A stretch of DNA of 64,000 nt from Bartonella fuyuanensis (GTDB lineage: Bacteria > Pseudomonadota > Alphaproteobacteria > Rhizobiales > Rhizobiaceae): contig NZ_JACIFE010000002.1 of assembly GCF_014197255.1 (NCBI RefSeq), positions 62,001-126,000 on the forward strand, given 5' to 3'. The notes beneath the pieces are model-generated. The model saw nothing but the letters and a program-made list of their open reading frames with translations. It was not told the DNA's origin and searched no databases. The position numbers were made by a program, and so were the translations under genes. This document shows positions 49,936-60,223 of this stretch, one piece after another (position 1 is the stretch's first letter; each line of letters opens with the position of its first letter).

Positions 49936-51507
49936 AAGAATAGTGTTGTGTTGGAATTAGACTGATTTTTTTAGATTGAAAATAGAAAAAGATATTGTGA
50001 TTCTAATGCATTTCTTTGTTATAAGAAATGTTAATATGTTGTTTGCTATGAATGAGAAAAATAAGAAATTTTATAATCTTCAAAATATTATGTATTTCCT
50101 CATCAAGTAATATGTTTTATCCAGTGTATTGGATGAGGGTGATGCAGAGAAGGAAAAACGTGAAATAAAATTTAATACATTGGTTCGTTTGATGAAGAAC
50201 TTTTGAGCTTGAGTATTCTGAACGGATTGGTTGCGGCTCATTTGTAAATGAAATTTAATTTCTAGATGTGAGAAATTGTAAACCGAAGCATTTCAATTTG
50301 ATAATATATCAGGTGATATTCTCTCAAAAAGCTTAGCATCTGCTAAAATATTTTATTCCCCATTGAAATAGATTGCTCAAAATCTATCGCTCTTTTCTTG
50401 ATTCAATCATGATTCTCATTAGAACTAATTTGAATAAAATTTTTAGATTGCATTATTTCTTTTATACATTGTCAATGTACTTAATCTTCTTAGTTTTTCT
50501 TTGGTAGAAAGATTATTACTTAGATCATGATGGTCAATTTTAGATGGCTGTTTATTAGCTGGATTACGTACAAAAAGAGTTATCGCTATTCTATTCATGC
50601 AACCAGATTTAAAGATATTTTTCCCTTCTTTTGATTTCTGCTTTTTGCAAAAATAACCACAAAGATTGATGATCTAAAGAGAAGAGTATTTATTCTGTAA
50701 TATTTTATATGCTATCAGCGAATGTTTTTATCTATCCGTTTCCAGAAATGTAGGCTAAATACTTCCTTGCGAGCCCAAATATGGTTGCTTGCCTAACGAA
50801 TATAGCTATCGTAGAGGCTTCTTTTTAGTTTTGCTTGTGATTCAGATGCATATGTAGCTCGAATATTGTCGTTAAGTGGAATGGAGAAGGATGAATGCTG
50901 AGAAATGTTACTTTAAAGAAGGCGTGTGAATTGGCTAAACGATGGTATCCTGTTCTGTGAGAGAAATGATTCTATTAGAGAGTGCAAAAAAAGTATAGCG
51001 CAGTATATATACACATTATTTCTATATTTTTATATGATCATTTATAGGAATTCGTTTTATTAAAGAGATTATTGAAGTGTTCTTGATCTAGGATGCTTTC
51101 TCTTTTTCAAATAGTAAAATGAAGTTATTTTCAGATAGGTTTTTAATTTTGAGCATTTGTTTTTTTCAGAGGTTTGCAATTATGTGCTTTATCAAACAAT
51201 GAAAACCAATTACAGGGTGAAATAGTATCTCTAATATTTAAGATTAAATATTAATTGAAGATTATAGAAACGATTGTTTTTTGATATGGATATATATTTA
51301 AAAGTTTATAGGAATTTTTGTAGGAAAAGAGCTAAATATTCCTATGTTTTTCATAGAGAGAAGATTCTTATAAAAGTTATTTCAAGTCTTAATGTAAAAG
51401 AAATAAATACAAATAATGATCGTATTAATTCACATATGCAATTGCATTAAGTATGATTATATTCTATTTAGATGTTAAACGAAAAGAAGTTGTTAATAGC
51501 CTTTTAT
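49936..51507. other. 1.6-kb region of decayed DNA
   Basis: No intact gene. The middle part (about 50190-50885) is the fossil R-M gene listed separately. The flanks are AT-rich and unreadable; the minus-strand genes starting at 52461 end at 51508. Confidence 0.5.
50190..50885 (-). pseudogene. Fossil of type ISP restriction-modification / helicase-methylase gene
   Basis: Minus-strand translation with interruptions gives IPLNDNIRATYA, KRSLYDSYIR then a stop and ASNHIWARKE (expected RWASDRI) at about 50885-50760. Next comes SKEGKNIFKSGCMNRIAIT continuing LFVRNPANK, HHDLSNNLSTKEKLRRL at about 50640-50475, then LNQ near 50405, and ASVYNFSHLE near 50270. The order and content match the methylase to target-recognition part of DEAD-helicase/type ISP restriction enzymes (SLYDSYIRAIRWASDRI; GxxIFGSGSRxPIAITLLVKNP; YHDIGDYLSREEKL; WLNQR; CYNxSR). 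Several stops and frameshifts make it non-functional, and both ends are lost. Confidence 0.7.
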
Positions 51508-52461
51508 TTATTCAGGTGGTGTTTTAGAGGCTCTTTTCCAATATTGTTGTGCTTCGAAAATAGCAACTACAAATAATGAAATGATGAGCGGTATAATCAA
51601 ATAAAGTATTCTGAAGACAATAAGTGCTGCGATAACATCGGTTGGATTTATGTTAGGCATGCCTGTTATGAAGAGAGCTTCAAGAACTCCTACGCCTCCT
51701 GCTGGCGCATTCGAGAGAAGAGTAATCGTAAAGGATGCTAGGAAAACACCAAGAACAGAGATAAAATGAATATCTGCATTGTGTGGGAGAACAGCATATA
51801 TAATTCCTGCCGCTCCTAAAAGCTCTAGGGGGCTAATGAGAAGCTGTTGAATAACAATTTTTAACTTTGGATAGGAAAGTTGGATTTTTTTGCTCAAGCG
51901 TAAGGGGTTCAACTGAAGCCAGCTGCCAAAGGTATAAAGTGCTATACAGCTGAGTAAGATTACTCCAATTGTCATTCCCAGCCATTCAGGAATCTCTTCA
52001 TGAATGAGGGTGATAATTGTAGGTTGCAAAACCAAAACGATTCCCAGAAGTAAAATTGTTCCGATTACAAAAGTAAAAGAGCAAAAACCTACTAATATTG
52101 CGATTTCTGTTCCATTTAATCCTTTCATTTTATAAGCGCGATAACGCACGACAGCACCAGAAAAAACTGAAGCGCCGATATTGTGTGAAAGAGCGTAGGT
52201 TGTAAATGAACATATAGCAATAAAAACCCAAGAAATTCTATGACCTAGATGTTGTAAGGCAATTCGATCATATCCAGCAAGAGCAGCATAAGCTAGGAGA
52301 GAACATAAACAGGCTAATAACCAATGCTGTGCATTTAAATTGCTCAAGCGTTCCAATACATCTCCAAACGAAATGGTAGAGAGCTTTATATAAAGAATCC
52401 GAATAGATAACAGCATTGCTAAGATACCAATTAATGGCCATATAAATTTCTTTATTTTCAC
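51508..52461 (-). CDS. YbhN/UPF0104-family membrane protein (LPG-synthase-type transmembrane region)
   Basis: 317 residues with about eight membrane segments. It resembles the flippase part of lysylphosphatidylglycerol synthase (MprF) and stand-alone YbhN: an N-terminal segment, YALSHNIGASVFSGAVVRYRAY, and the conserved SNAPAGGVGVLEALFI near residue 250. It lacks the aminoacyl-transferase domain, so it should move or bind a lipid and not modify it; the substrate is unknown. The stop codon of the ybaL-like gene is 34 bases upstream of its start, so they may be co-transcribed. Confidence 0.8.
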   Translation of the reverse strand: MKIKKFIWPLIGILAMLLSIRILYIKLSTISFGDVLERLSNLNAQHWLLACLCSLLAYAALAGYDRIALQHLGHRISWVFIAICSFTTYALSHNIGASVFSGAVVRYRAYKMKGLNGTEIAILVGFCSFTFVIGTILLLGIVLVLQPTIITLIHEEIPEWLGMTIGVILLSCIALYTFGSWLQLNPLRLSKKIQLSYPKLKIVIQQLLISPLELLGAAGIIYAVLPHNADIHFISVLGVFLASFTITLLSNAPAGGVGVLEALFITGMPNINPTDVIAALIVFRILYLIIPLIISLFVVAIFEAQQYWKRASKTPPE

Positions 52462-52495
52462 GCTTCTTTATCCATTTTATGTTTTTTGTAAATTT

Positions 52496-54229
52496 TCATA
52501 ATTGGGTATACTTTATTACAGATTTCTGTTCCGTTATATGTTCTATAATGCTATTGGCAATTTCTTCATCATCAGTTACTACAATATCAGCACCTAAATC
52601 AATGAGATAAGCTGTTTCTGTATCGGATAATGCATGCGTGATGATTTGGATATCCTTCTTCATATCACGTATATTCACTATACATTCTCCCACTTCAATG
52701 GTACTTCGCATTGTAATAACAACTTTGTATGCATTATTTATATTTGCTGCCTTCATTACTTCTTGTTGAATGATATTGCCGCAAATAGCCTCAAAGCCAT
52801 TTGCAATTGCTTTATCAGAGAGGCGTTTTGATTCTTCTACGATCACTATAGGTTCACCTCTATTTATTAAAGACAATGCAATATATTCACCAATACGACC
52901 ATAGCCGATAATTACGATATGGTTGTTTTTTGAGGTTATCGGTAACAAATCTTGATCAAAGTCTTGTGAATCAGTATCAATAATTTTGGGGGTATTTTGT
53001 GAAGATGCAGAAAATTTTTCTAAATGTTTTTTAATTTTATTACAGGCAATGAAAACAAGAGGATTGAGCAAAATAGAAAAAATTGCGCCTCCAAGAATTA
53101 AATCATGGGCATCATTGTTTAAAATTCCTAAGCTTAAACTTAAACCAGCAAGGATAAAGGAAAATTCTCCGATTTGGGCAAGGCTTGCAGAAATAGTTAA
53201 AGCCGTTGCATTAGAATAGCGAAAAGCTTTGACAATGAAAAAGGCAACAGCAGATTTTCCGATTACGATAATAAATAAAGTAGCTAAGAGAGGGAAAAAA
53301 TGAGTTAAGAGTTTCTCTGGATCAAATAGCATGCCTACAGAAACAAAAAAGAGAACAGAAAAAGCATCGCGCAGTGGTAAAGATTCTTCAGCAGCACGGT
53401 GACTTAATTCTGATTCACTCATGACCATACCGGCAAAAAAAGCGCCAAGAGAAAGAGAAACACCAAATAAATGAGCGGCTCCGAAAGCTACTCCTAATGC
53501 AATAGCAAAGACGCTAAGACGAAATAATTCACGTGAACCTGATTGTGCGCTCATTTTTAAAAGCCATGGAATAATGCGCCGCCCAATAACGAGCATAAGT
53601 GCAATAAATATAATCACTTTCATGATGGTGAGACCAAAAATACCCCAAATACTCAAATCCAACCATTGAACAAGAGGATCCAATGCTTCTTTTCTTGTAT
53701 TGCTGAGAGCACTTGCCAAGGAAGGTATGAGGACAAGTATAAGGACCATTGCTAAATCTTCAATGATCAACCATCCAACGGCAATGCGTCCTTTTTCTGT
53801 TTCAATAAGATGATGTTCTTGCAAAGCACGTAACATGATAACAGTACTTGCTATGGATAAAGCAAGACCGAAGATCAAACTACCGCTGAAGCTCCACCCC
53901 ATGATCAGACCAAGGCACAAGCCTAGAAAAGTAGAAAATGCCATTTGGGCTATGGCAGCAGGAATAGCAATAGCTTTGACGGATAAAAGATCTTTTAATG
54001 AAAAGTGTAGTCCAACCCCAAACATGAGCAAAATAATACCAATTTCAGCAAGCTGACCAATAATAGCAGAATCTATTTTAAATCCACCTGTGTTGGGTCC
54101 CACAATAACACCAGCTAATAAATAGCCTACAAGTGGTGAAATACGTAAACGGCTAGCGATCATTCCCAAAAAAAATGCTAAACATAAACCTGCAACAATA
54201 GTAGTGATAAGTGGTGTGTCGTGGAGCAT
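52496..54229 (-). CDS. ybaL: Kef-type (YbaL/RosB-like) cation:proton antiporter with TrkA-N domain
   Basis: 577 residues. About twelve N-terminal membrane segments of the CPA2 antiporter family (ISPLVGYLLAGVIVGP near residue 30; ALSIASTVIMLRAL; WLIIEDLAMVLILVL) are followed by a cytosolic RCK/TrkA-N domain (HIVIIGYGRIGEYIALSL near 414 with the Gly-rich NAD fold; VVTDDEEIANSIIEHI). It probably exchanges K+ or another cation for H+, gated by nucleotide. The assignment to YbaL over KefB/C rests on overall length and domain order. secDF lies 90 bases upstream on the same strand. Confidence 0.82.
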   Translation of the reverse strand: MLHDTPLITTIVAGLCLAFFLGMIASRLRISPLVGYLLAGVIVGPNTGGFKIDSAIIGQLAEIGIILLMFGVGLHFSLKDLLSVKAIAIPAAIAQMAFSTFLGLCLGLIMGWSFSGSLIFGLALSIASTVIMLRALQEHHLIETEKGRIAVGWLIIEDLAMVLILVLIPSLASALSNTRKEALDPLVQWLDLSIWGIFGLTIMKVIIFIALMLVIGRRIIPWLLKMSAQSGSRELFRLSVFAIALGVAFGAAHLFGVSLSLGAFFAGMVMSESELSHRAAEESLPLRDAFSVLFFVSVGMLFDPEKLLTHFFPLLATLFIIVIGKSAVAFFIVKAFRYSNATALTISASLAQIGEFSFILAGLSLSLGILNNDAHDLILGGAIFSILLNPLVFIACNKIKKHLEKFSASSQNTPKIIDTDSQDFDQDLLPITSKNNHIVIIGYGRIGEYIALSLINRGEPIVIVEESKRLSDKAIANGFEAICGNIIQQEVMKAANINNAYKVVITMRSTIEVGECIVNIRDMKKDIQIITHALSDTETAYLIDLGADIVVTDDEEIANSIIEHITEQKSVIKYTQL

Positions 54230-54319
54230 GGATTATTTACTATTTTTGATCAAAACGTGAATGAATGAAAATGATGATATTTCTATGAGAAGAGAGGTAT
54301 AATACATTAAAAGGTATTT

Positions 54320-56833
54320 TCATTTCACTTTAGTCTTTGTGCGGTTATTTCGTTCACGCCACCAATTTCCTAAAAGGAGCAAAATAGGAGCCGCAATAAA
54401 GATAGAGGATGATGTTGCAATAATAATCCCAAAGACCATAGGCAATGCAAAATTATGAACAGCACTTCCCCCCCATATTGCCATGGGAAGCATCGCAAGA
54501 ATTGTTGTGGCTGATGTAAAAAAACAACGTGCAAGAACTTGATTAATTGACAGATCAATCAGTTCGCGCAACGGCATTTTTTTATAAAGACGCATATTTT
54601 CGCGCATCCTATCATAGACGACAACTTTATCGTTTATAGAATATCCAACAATTGTTAAGAGTGCAGCGATAGCTGTTAAATTAAAATCAAATTGAAACAA
54701 AGCAAAAAAGCCAATCATTTTTGTGGTGTCTAGAATGAGTGTGATAATTGCTCCAATGGCAAAGAACCACTCGAAGCGGAACCATATATAGAGAAACATG
54801 GCAATAGCCGCAAGTATAACAGCAGTAAAAGCAGCTGTGGCAAGCTCGTCTGAAATTTTGGGGCCGACAACTTCTATTTGATCGAATGTGGCATCGGGAT
54901 GGATCTTTTGTACAGCTGTTTTGACTTTATCAATGGCGATGATTGGTTGTATTTCGCTATTACTTTGTTTTTGCATGCGAATTAATACGGTATTTTCATT
55001 ATCAATATTTTGCAGGGTAACTTCACCAATATTAAGAGCAGAAAACTTAGAACGCAGAGTTGCTAAGTCAGCTGGTACTTTCGTGGTAATACTCATTTGG
55101 TTACCGCCAATGAAATCAATTCCGAAATTTAAGCCAGGCTTGAAAAAAAGAACAATTGAAGCAATTGATAAAACAATTGAGACGCCAATACCAATGAAGC
55201 GCCCTTTCATAAAGGGAAAAGTTGTGTTTTGTGGGGTAATTTTGAAAGCAGAGTGAATATGTATTTTTTTAATTTTCCATTTACGGACAATCCAAATCAT
55301 GATGATGCGTGCAATGATGATATTTGTAAACATGGATATGATAATACCAAGTAACATTGTTACGGCAAAACCACGAACGGGACCGGTGCCAAACCAAAAT
55401 AGTAAAACAGTCGCTATAATTGCAGTAATATTTGCATCAACAATGGTTGCAAAAGCGCGTTTAAATCCACGATCTAGAGCTGCAAAAGCACTCACATCTT
55501 TTCGGCTTTCTTCACGGATACGTTCATTGATGAGAATATTAGCATCAACAGCAATACCAATGCCGAGGATAATGCCAGCAATGCCAGGGAGGGTCAGTGT
55601 AGCACCGAGGACACTTAGCGCAGCAAATGTTAGAATCGTGTGGAGGGCGAGCGCTATATTTGCAATTAATCCCCAAATACGATAGAGAAGAAAAATAAAA
55701 ATTGCAACAAGAATAAAGCCAATTATGCCGGTGTAAAGTCCCCTTTGGATGGCATCAGCACCAAGATTTGGACCTACGGTTCTCTCTTCAATGATCGTGA
55801 GTGGTGCAGGAAGGGAACCAGCGCGGAGAAGAGCAGCCAGAGTTGAGGCTTCTTTGGGATCAAAATTTCCTGTAATTTGACCTTGTCCATTGGGAATGAT
55901 GCTATTGATGATGGGAGCAGTTAAAACTTTATTATCAAGAACAATAGCAAAAGGGCGGTTAATATTTTGTCGTGTTATATCGGCAAATATTTTTGCACCA
56001 GCGGAATCTAGAGTAAATGAAATAATAGAACGTCCTGGCACCTGTGGGTCAAAACCTGCACGGGCATCTTTCAGAACATTTCCATCTAAGGCGATTTGAT
56101 CATAAATTGCATAATGTTGTGTCTCATCAGTATATCCAGGAAGAATTGAAACACCTATAGGGGGAGTATTTATGTCTACATTGGAAGGGACAAGATGAAA
56201 ACTCATTTTAGCGGTTGTTCCTAAAAGATCACGCAGTTGTTTTGGATCTTGTAAACCTGGTAATTGAACCATAATGCGATTATTTCCAACCTTTTGGATT
56301 GCAGGTTCTGAAACACCAACTTGATCTATACGACGACGAATGATTTCTAAGCTTTGTTCAATAGCATTACTCATACGGTCTTTAATACCAGCTTCCGTTA
56401 ATGTAATACGAAGCGTTTCATTTTGAGCACTGATCGTGATGTTAGGTTCTGTAACGCTAAAGCTACTATGTATAGGGGTTATTAATGTATTTAAAGTAGA
56501 GAGCGCTTTTTTAGTTTGTAATGGATCAGAAATAATGGCAACAATACTATCCTCGATGATACGAATGCTTGATGTACGGATTTGTTTTTCACGCAATGTA
56601 TTACGTACATTATTTAAAACTATGTGCAATTGATCGCGCTTTAACGCTTTGCTATCAATTTCGAGTAAGAGAGAAGAGCCTCCTTGAAGGTCAAGGCCAA
56701 GTGTCACACGGGAATCGGGTAAAAATTTTAAGTTTTTAACCTGTTCTTGTGAAAATAGATTGGGCAAGGCAATATAAATGCTGCTTAATAGGATAAAACA
56801 GTAAAAGGTAGTCAACCAACCAGGTGTACGCAT
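54320..56833 (-). CDS. secDF: Fused protein translocase subunit SecDF
   Basis: Proton-driven accessory factor that pulls proteins through SecYEG. The 837-residue single chain contains SecD (residues 1 to about 525: VTLGLDLQGGSSLLLEID, the periplasmic P1 domain, GILPGYTDE, GIAGIILGIGIAVDANILI with the conserved Asp) and SecF (about 545 to the end: GLNFGIDFIGGNQM, TIVGYSINDKVVVYDR). The fusion is normal for Rhizobiales. The unusual aspect is location: yajC, its usual immediate upstream partner, is 7.6 kb away on the plus strand. Confidence 0.96.
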   Translation of the reverse strand: MRTPGWLTTFYCFILLSSIYIALPNLFSQEQVKNLKFLPDSRVTLGLDLQGGSSLLLEIDSKALKRDQLHIVLNNVRNTLREKQIRTSSIRIIEDSIVAIISDPLQTKKALSTLNTLITPIHSSFSVTEPNITISAQNETLRITLTEAGIKDRMSNAIEQSLEIIRRRIDQVGVSEPAIQKVGNNRIMVQLPGLQDPKQLRDLLGTTAKMSFHLVPSNVDINTPPIGVSILPGYTDETQHYAIYDQIALDGNVLKDARAGFDPQVPGRSIISFTLDSAGAKIFADITRQNINRPFAIVLDNKVLTAPIINSIIPNGQGQITGNFDPKEASTLAALLRAGSLPAPLTIIEERTVGPNLGADAIQRGLYTGIIGFILVAIFIFLLYRIWGLIANIALALHTILTFAALSVLGATLTLPGIAGIILGIGIAVDANILINERIREESRKDVSAFAALDRGFKRAFATIVDANITAIIATVLLFWFGTGPVRGFAVTMLLGIIISMFTNIIIARIIMIWIVRKWKIKKIHIHSAFKITPQNTTFPFMKGRFIGIGVSIVLSIASIVLFFKPGLNFGIDFIGGNQMSITTKVPADLATLRSKFSALNIGEVTLQNIDNENTVLIRMQKQSNSEIQPIIAIDKVKTAVQKIHPDATFDQIEVVGPKISDELATAAFTAVILAAIAMFLYIWFRFEWFFAIGAIITLILDTTKMIGFFALFQFDFNLTAIAALLTIVGYSINDKVVVYDRMRENMRLYKKMPLRELIDLSINQVLARCFFTSATTILAMLPMAIWGGSAVHNFALPMVFGIIIATSSSIFIAAPILLLLGNWWRERNNRTKTKVK

Positions 56834-56910
56834 GATATATTCCGCTAATAGATAATCTAACAGTTATTAAAGTTAAAAGCATAAGTAAAATAAGATGATA
56901 GTTCTATAAT

Positions 56911-57291
56911 TCAAGTTAGAAGAGAAATACATTCATTTGGAGGAGAACGTGGAGATTGTGTTTGAAAATCATGAAGCCGTGTGTCAATGGTTGAGACCTT
57001 TATTGAAAGGAGATCTAATATTAAGATTTTGGGGAAGATTCTAATAAAAATAGATTCGTTAAGGAGTGTTACAAGTTTTTTGCTTTCAATTGTTGTGACA
57101 TTCGACTGATTATGCTCATTTTGTAAATCGAATCTATTCGTTTTAATGATATTATTGGCGTGTGACTGTTTGATTAAATCAGCACGCGTTCCTAGGTTGC
57201 TCGTCAGGAATATTCCCAAACTGGATAGAAAAATCCAAGTTGTCAAAGGAAGAAAATTCTCTTTTTTGTAATAGAGGTACAAAAAAAGCAT
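56911..57291 (-). CDS. Hypothetical protein with N-terminal membrane segment (126 aa)
   Basis: ATG at 57291, preceded on the minus strand by AAGAAGG at a suitable distance. The protein starts MLFLYLYYKKENFLPLTTWIFLSSLGIFLTS, a basic start with a hydrophobic segment that may be an anchor or an uncleaved signal, then a polar Asn/Lys/Ile-rich body with a second hydrophobic stretch near residues 80-95. It ends 78 bases before secDF starts. I recognise no family. It may be genus-specific or a remnant. Confidence 0.4.
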   Translation of the reverse strand: MLFLYLYYKKENFLPLTTWIFLSSLGIFLTSNLGTRADLIKQSHANNIIKTNRFDLQNEHNQSNVTTIESKKLVTLLNESIFIRIFPKILILDLLSIKVSTIDTRLHDFQTQSPRSPPNECISLLT

Positions 57292-57470
57292 ACTACAGTG
57301 CCTTCTTTAATCTTATTGAGTTTAGCTCACTATTTCCTTTTCTCTTATTATCAGTATTATAGGATAAGGAAAAGCTTTTATAAGATTATTCTACAAAAGT
57401 TGAAATTACCTACTTTATAGCATATTTTAAAAAGGGTTATAAAATCCTTTTTGTGTATATTAAGGTAGAT

Positions 57471-59843
57471 ATGTATTTATTTTGTAGAAAAAACATCCAC
57501 ATACTTTTTTTTCTTTTGGGGATTATCTTTGTTTTTAATGCGGCTGCATGGGGAAATAGGGGGGAACAAAAGACAATTGTCGAACAAACAATAGCTTCTT
57601 ATTCAGTTGATGAAATTATTCAGCAACAACAGATTATTATTAAGAATCTTGAAGAAAATACTCAAACTTTAAAAAAAGATTTTGACAGAAAATCAGAAGA
57701 TGAGCGTGTTTTGGAAGAACTGCGATTGCGAGCTCAAGATATCAGTAGACGGGCCATAGAAGAAGCATTTGTTTTACGTTCTCCTCTTAATGAAATTAAT
57801 GCACTTCTTGATCAGTTAATTGAGCTCAAGCATGATGTGAAAAAACTGAAAAGTTCAGTAAAGGAATATTCTTATTTGATAGAGCAAAAAAGTAAAATTA
57901 ATCGTATAATGCTTCAGTTTGAAGCAATTTTTTTGGCTGCAAATAGAATAGCTGAACTTTCTATTTCTCAATCTCGTGAGCTTTTTAAACGCACACTTAC
58001 ATATAGGCTTGAGTTTTCGATGCCGATGGTTAAACAGCTCACTCAAAAAACAAAAGAGGCTTCATCAGATTTTCTTTTATTATTAGATTCTTGGTGGAAT
58101 TTTATATTTTATTTCAAATTGTTACAATTCTTTCTTTCTTTTTCAATTCCACTTTTCATTACTATGGGCCTTTCGTATTTTTCTCATAAAGTTCTTGTAT
58201 ATGTGTGTGACCATTTTATGAATTCTAATGAGGAAATATCTTATTTACAACGCTTGTTGATCGCTTTTATTTCAGTTCTCTTACCTTCGCTTGTATGTAC
58301 TCTTTGCGTTTATCTTGTACTGTTTTTGTTCCGGAATTTTAGCTTAGATCCAGGTAAACTTACAACAGTTTTTGATATGATTGGTTGTCAAATTGTTTTA
58401 GTATTTTTAATTAATCGCTTATCTATTGTTCTTTTATCCCCAAATAGGTTTCAGGTACGTCTTTTTAATGTTACACCATCATCTGCTTCTCAATTAGTGA
58501 TTTTGCTTACTTCTTTAGGTGGCGTTTTAGCATTTGATGCTGTTCTGGAGAGTATTTATCAAATTATTTCAGCTCCTCTATCTTTGACGATTGCTAAAAG
58601 TTTTATTACTGTTTTCATTGGAGCACTATTGCTGTTTATAATAGCATGTGTACCTTTGCGATTTAAATGTAGGAGTTTTCAAGGAAAAAAAAGAGAGCCA
58701 TATTTTTGGTCATTTTATATACGCATTCCTCTTATTGTCTTGGGGGTATTGCTGTTTGTGTTGAATTTTTTAGGCTATGTTGGTTTAGCACGTTTTGTTA
58801 TGCAGCAGGTGATGATTGGTGGAGCATTTTTAGTTCTCATGTATTTAGGAATACAAAGCGCTCAAGCACTTGGAACTAAAGGGCAATTTATGAAAACAAC
58901 GATTGGTCATCTTTTGATGCAGAGGTTTCATTTAGAAGAAAAAACGATGAATCAATTGGGAATTGTTATGAGCGGTTTTCTCAATTTATTTGTTGTTGTA
59001 TTTTGTGCAATGCCAATAGCCGTACAGTTTGGATTTTCCTATTATGATTTGAAAGCAGTATTGTGGCAATTGGTTGCTGGTTTTCAGATTGGAAATATTA
59101 CTCTTTCTTTGATTTCTCTTGGAACAGGAATTATTTCTTTTTGTGTTTGCTGGTTCTTTATTCGTCGATTTATTGGTTGGCTAGATAGTGTGCTGTTGAT
59201 CCATGCAGAATTCGATTCTGGTATACGTAACTCTATCAAGACAGTTGTAAGTTATGGTGGCGTTATTGTGTCTGCTTTGATAGGATTATCAATGGCAGGT
59301 TTGGATCTTAGAAATTTTGCTCTTATAGCTGGAGGACTTTCACTTGGTATAGGTTTTGGTTTACAAAATATTGTTCAAAACTTTGTTTCCGGACTTATTA
59401 TTTTAGTTGGAAGACCATTTAAAATAGGGGATTATATAGAATCTGGATCGGTAAGTGGTGTGGTTAAGCGTATTAGCGTGCGTGCCACGGAACTTGAGAC
59501 ACCTCAGCGTAAGGCTATTATTATTCCCAATTCAAGCCTTATTAATAATAACGTAAGTAATTGGACTAGGCGTAATAAAATAGGACGAATTGATATTCCA
59601 GTTACTACTGCATCTAAAGTTTCTCCAGAGCATGTTGCTGAAATTTTGTTAGAGATTGCTTCAGCGACAGAAGGAGTTTTAAAAAATCCTAGTCCCCAAG
59701 TGATTTTTACTGCATTTGATTGTAAGAGTTTTTCCTTTAATTTGGCTATTTATGTCCCTAACATTACTTCATCTTCTCATGTAACCAACGCTCTTCGATT
59801 TGTTTTATATAAGCGTTTTGCTGAGGAAGGAATCTTACAATGA
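57471..59843 (+). CDS. Large MscS-family mechanosensitive channel (DUF3772/MscK-like)
   Basis: 790 residues from the ATG at 57471 (AAGG upstream, followed by a signal peptide FFLLGIIFVFNAAAWG); a GTG at 57453 is less likely. A periplasmic coiled-coil region (about 35-170, Glu/Gln/Lys-rich) is followed by about ten membrane segments and the C-terminal MscS core: the pore helix GLSLGIGFGLQNIVQNFVSGLIILVGRPFKIGDYIE and the beta domain IIPNSSLINNNVSNWTR. Such channels release solutes on hypo-osmotic shock. The stop overlaps the next small gene by four bases. Confidence 0.9.
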   Translation: MYLFCRKNIHILFFLLGIIFVFNAAAWGNRGEQKTIVEQTIASYSVDEIIQQQQIIIKNLEENTQTLKKDFDRKSEDERVLEELRLRAQDISRRAIEEAFVLRSPLNEINALLDQLIELKHDVKKLKSSVKEYSYLIEQKSKINRIMLQFEAIFLAANRIAELSISQSRELFKRTLTYRLEFSMPMVKQLTQKTKEASSDFLLLLDSWWNFIFYFKLLQFFLSFSIPLFITMGLSYFSHKVLVYVCDHFMNSNEEISYLQRLLIAFISVLLPSLVCTLCVYLVLFLFRNFSLDPGKLTTVFDMIGCQIVLVFLINRLSIVLLSPNRFQVRLFNVTPSSASQLVILLTSLGGVLAFDAVLESIYQIISAPLSLTIAKSFITVFIGALLLFIIACVPLRFKCRSFQGKKREPYFWSFYIRIPLIVLGVLLFVLNFLGYVGLARFVMQQVMIGGAFLVLMYLGIQSAQALGTKGQFMKTTIGHLLMQRFHLEEKTMNQLGIVMSGFLNLFVVVFCAMPIAVQFGFSYYDLKAVLWQLVAGFQIGNITLSLISLGTGIISFCVCWFFIRRFIGWLDSVLLIHAEFDSGIRNSIKTVVSYGGVIVSALIGLSMAGLDLRNFALIAGGLSLGIGFGLQNIVQNFVSGLIILVGRPFKIGDYIESGSVSGVVKRISVRATELETPQRKAIIIPNSSLINNNVSNWTRRNKIGRIDIPVTTASKVSPEHVAEILLEIASATEGVLKNPSPQVIFTAFDCKSFSFNLAIYVPNITSSSHVTNALRFVLYKRFAEEGILQ

Positions 59844-60112
59844 TAAAATATACTCATGCTTTGATGACAGTTATTTTGTTAAGTATTTTTACCATAACGA
59901 CTTTTGCCGCAACAGTGAAGAATACTGATTTAAAGGCACAATTTATCATGGTTGTTGAAGGAAGTATACCTTCAAAAATTTCTTTAACTCCTCATCAAAC
60001 AATTACAATTTGTATGAAGGGATGTTTTATAACTTTTCCTAATAAAGACCGTTTTGCAATAAAGGCAGATGATAATATAGAAATCAGTAGGGGTAGAGCA
60101 ATTTTTAAATGA
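59840..60112 (+). CDS. Small periplasmic protein (90 aa), coupled to the MscS-family gene
   Basis: ATG overlaps the upstream stop (ATGA), so translation is probably coupled. It has a clear signal peptide (MTVILLSIFTITTFAA, cut before TVKN). The mature part, about 67 residues, has two Cys in CMKGC and looks like a small beta-rich domain (QTITICMKGCFITFPNKDRFAIKADDNIEIS). Not recognised; the link with the channel suggests an accessory periplasmic role (inference only). Confidence 0.65.
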   Translation: MIKYTHALMTVILLSIFTITTFAATVKNTDLKAQFIMVVEGSIPSKISLTPHQTITICMKGCFITFPNKDRFAIKADDNIEISRGRAIFK

Positions 60113-60223
60113 GATAAGTTTTAGAAGGATAATGATATTGCCTGTGTTAATGACCTCATAGTTTAAAAGTGGTAGAAAAAGGCGTGAGCTTAGTGAAAGT
60201 TAGGTGTATTTTTTATATATGTA

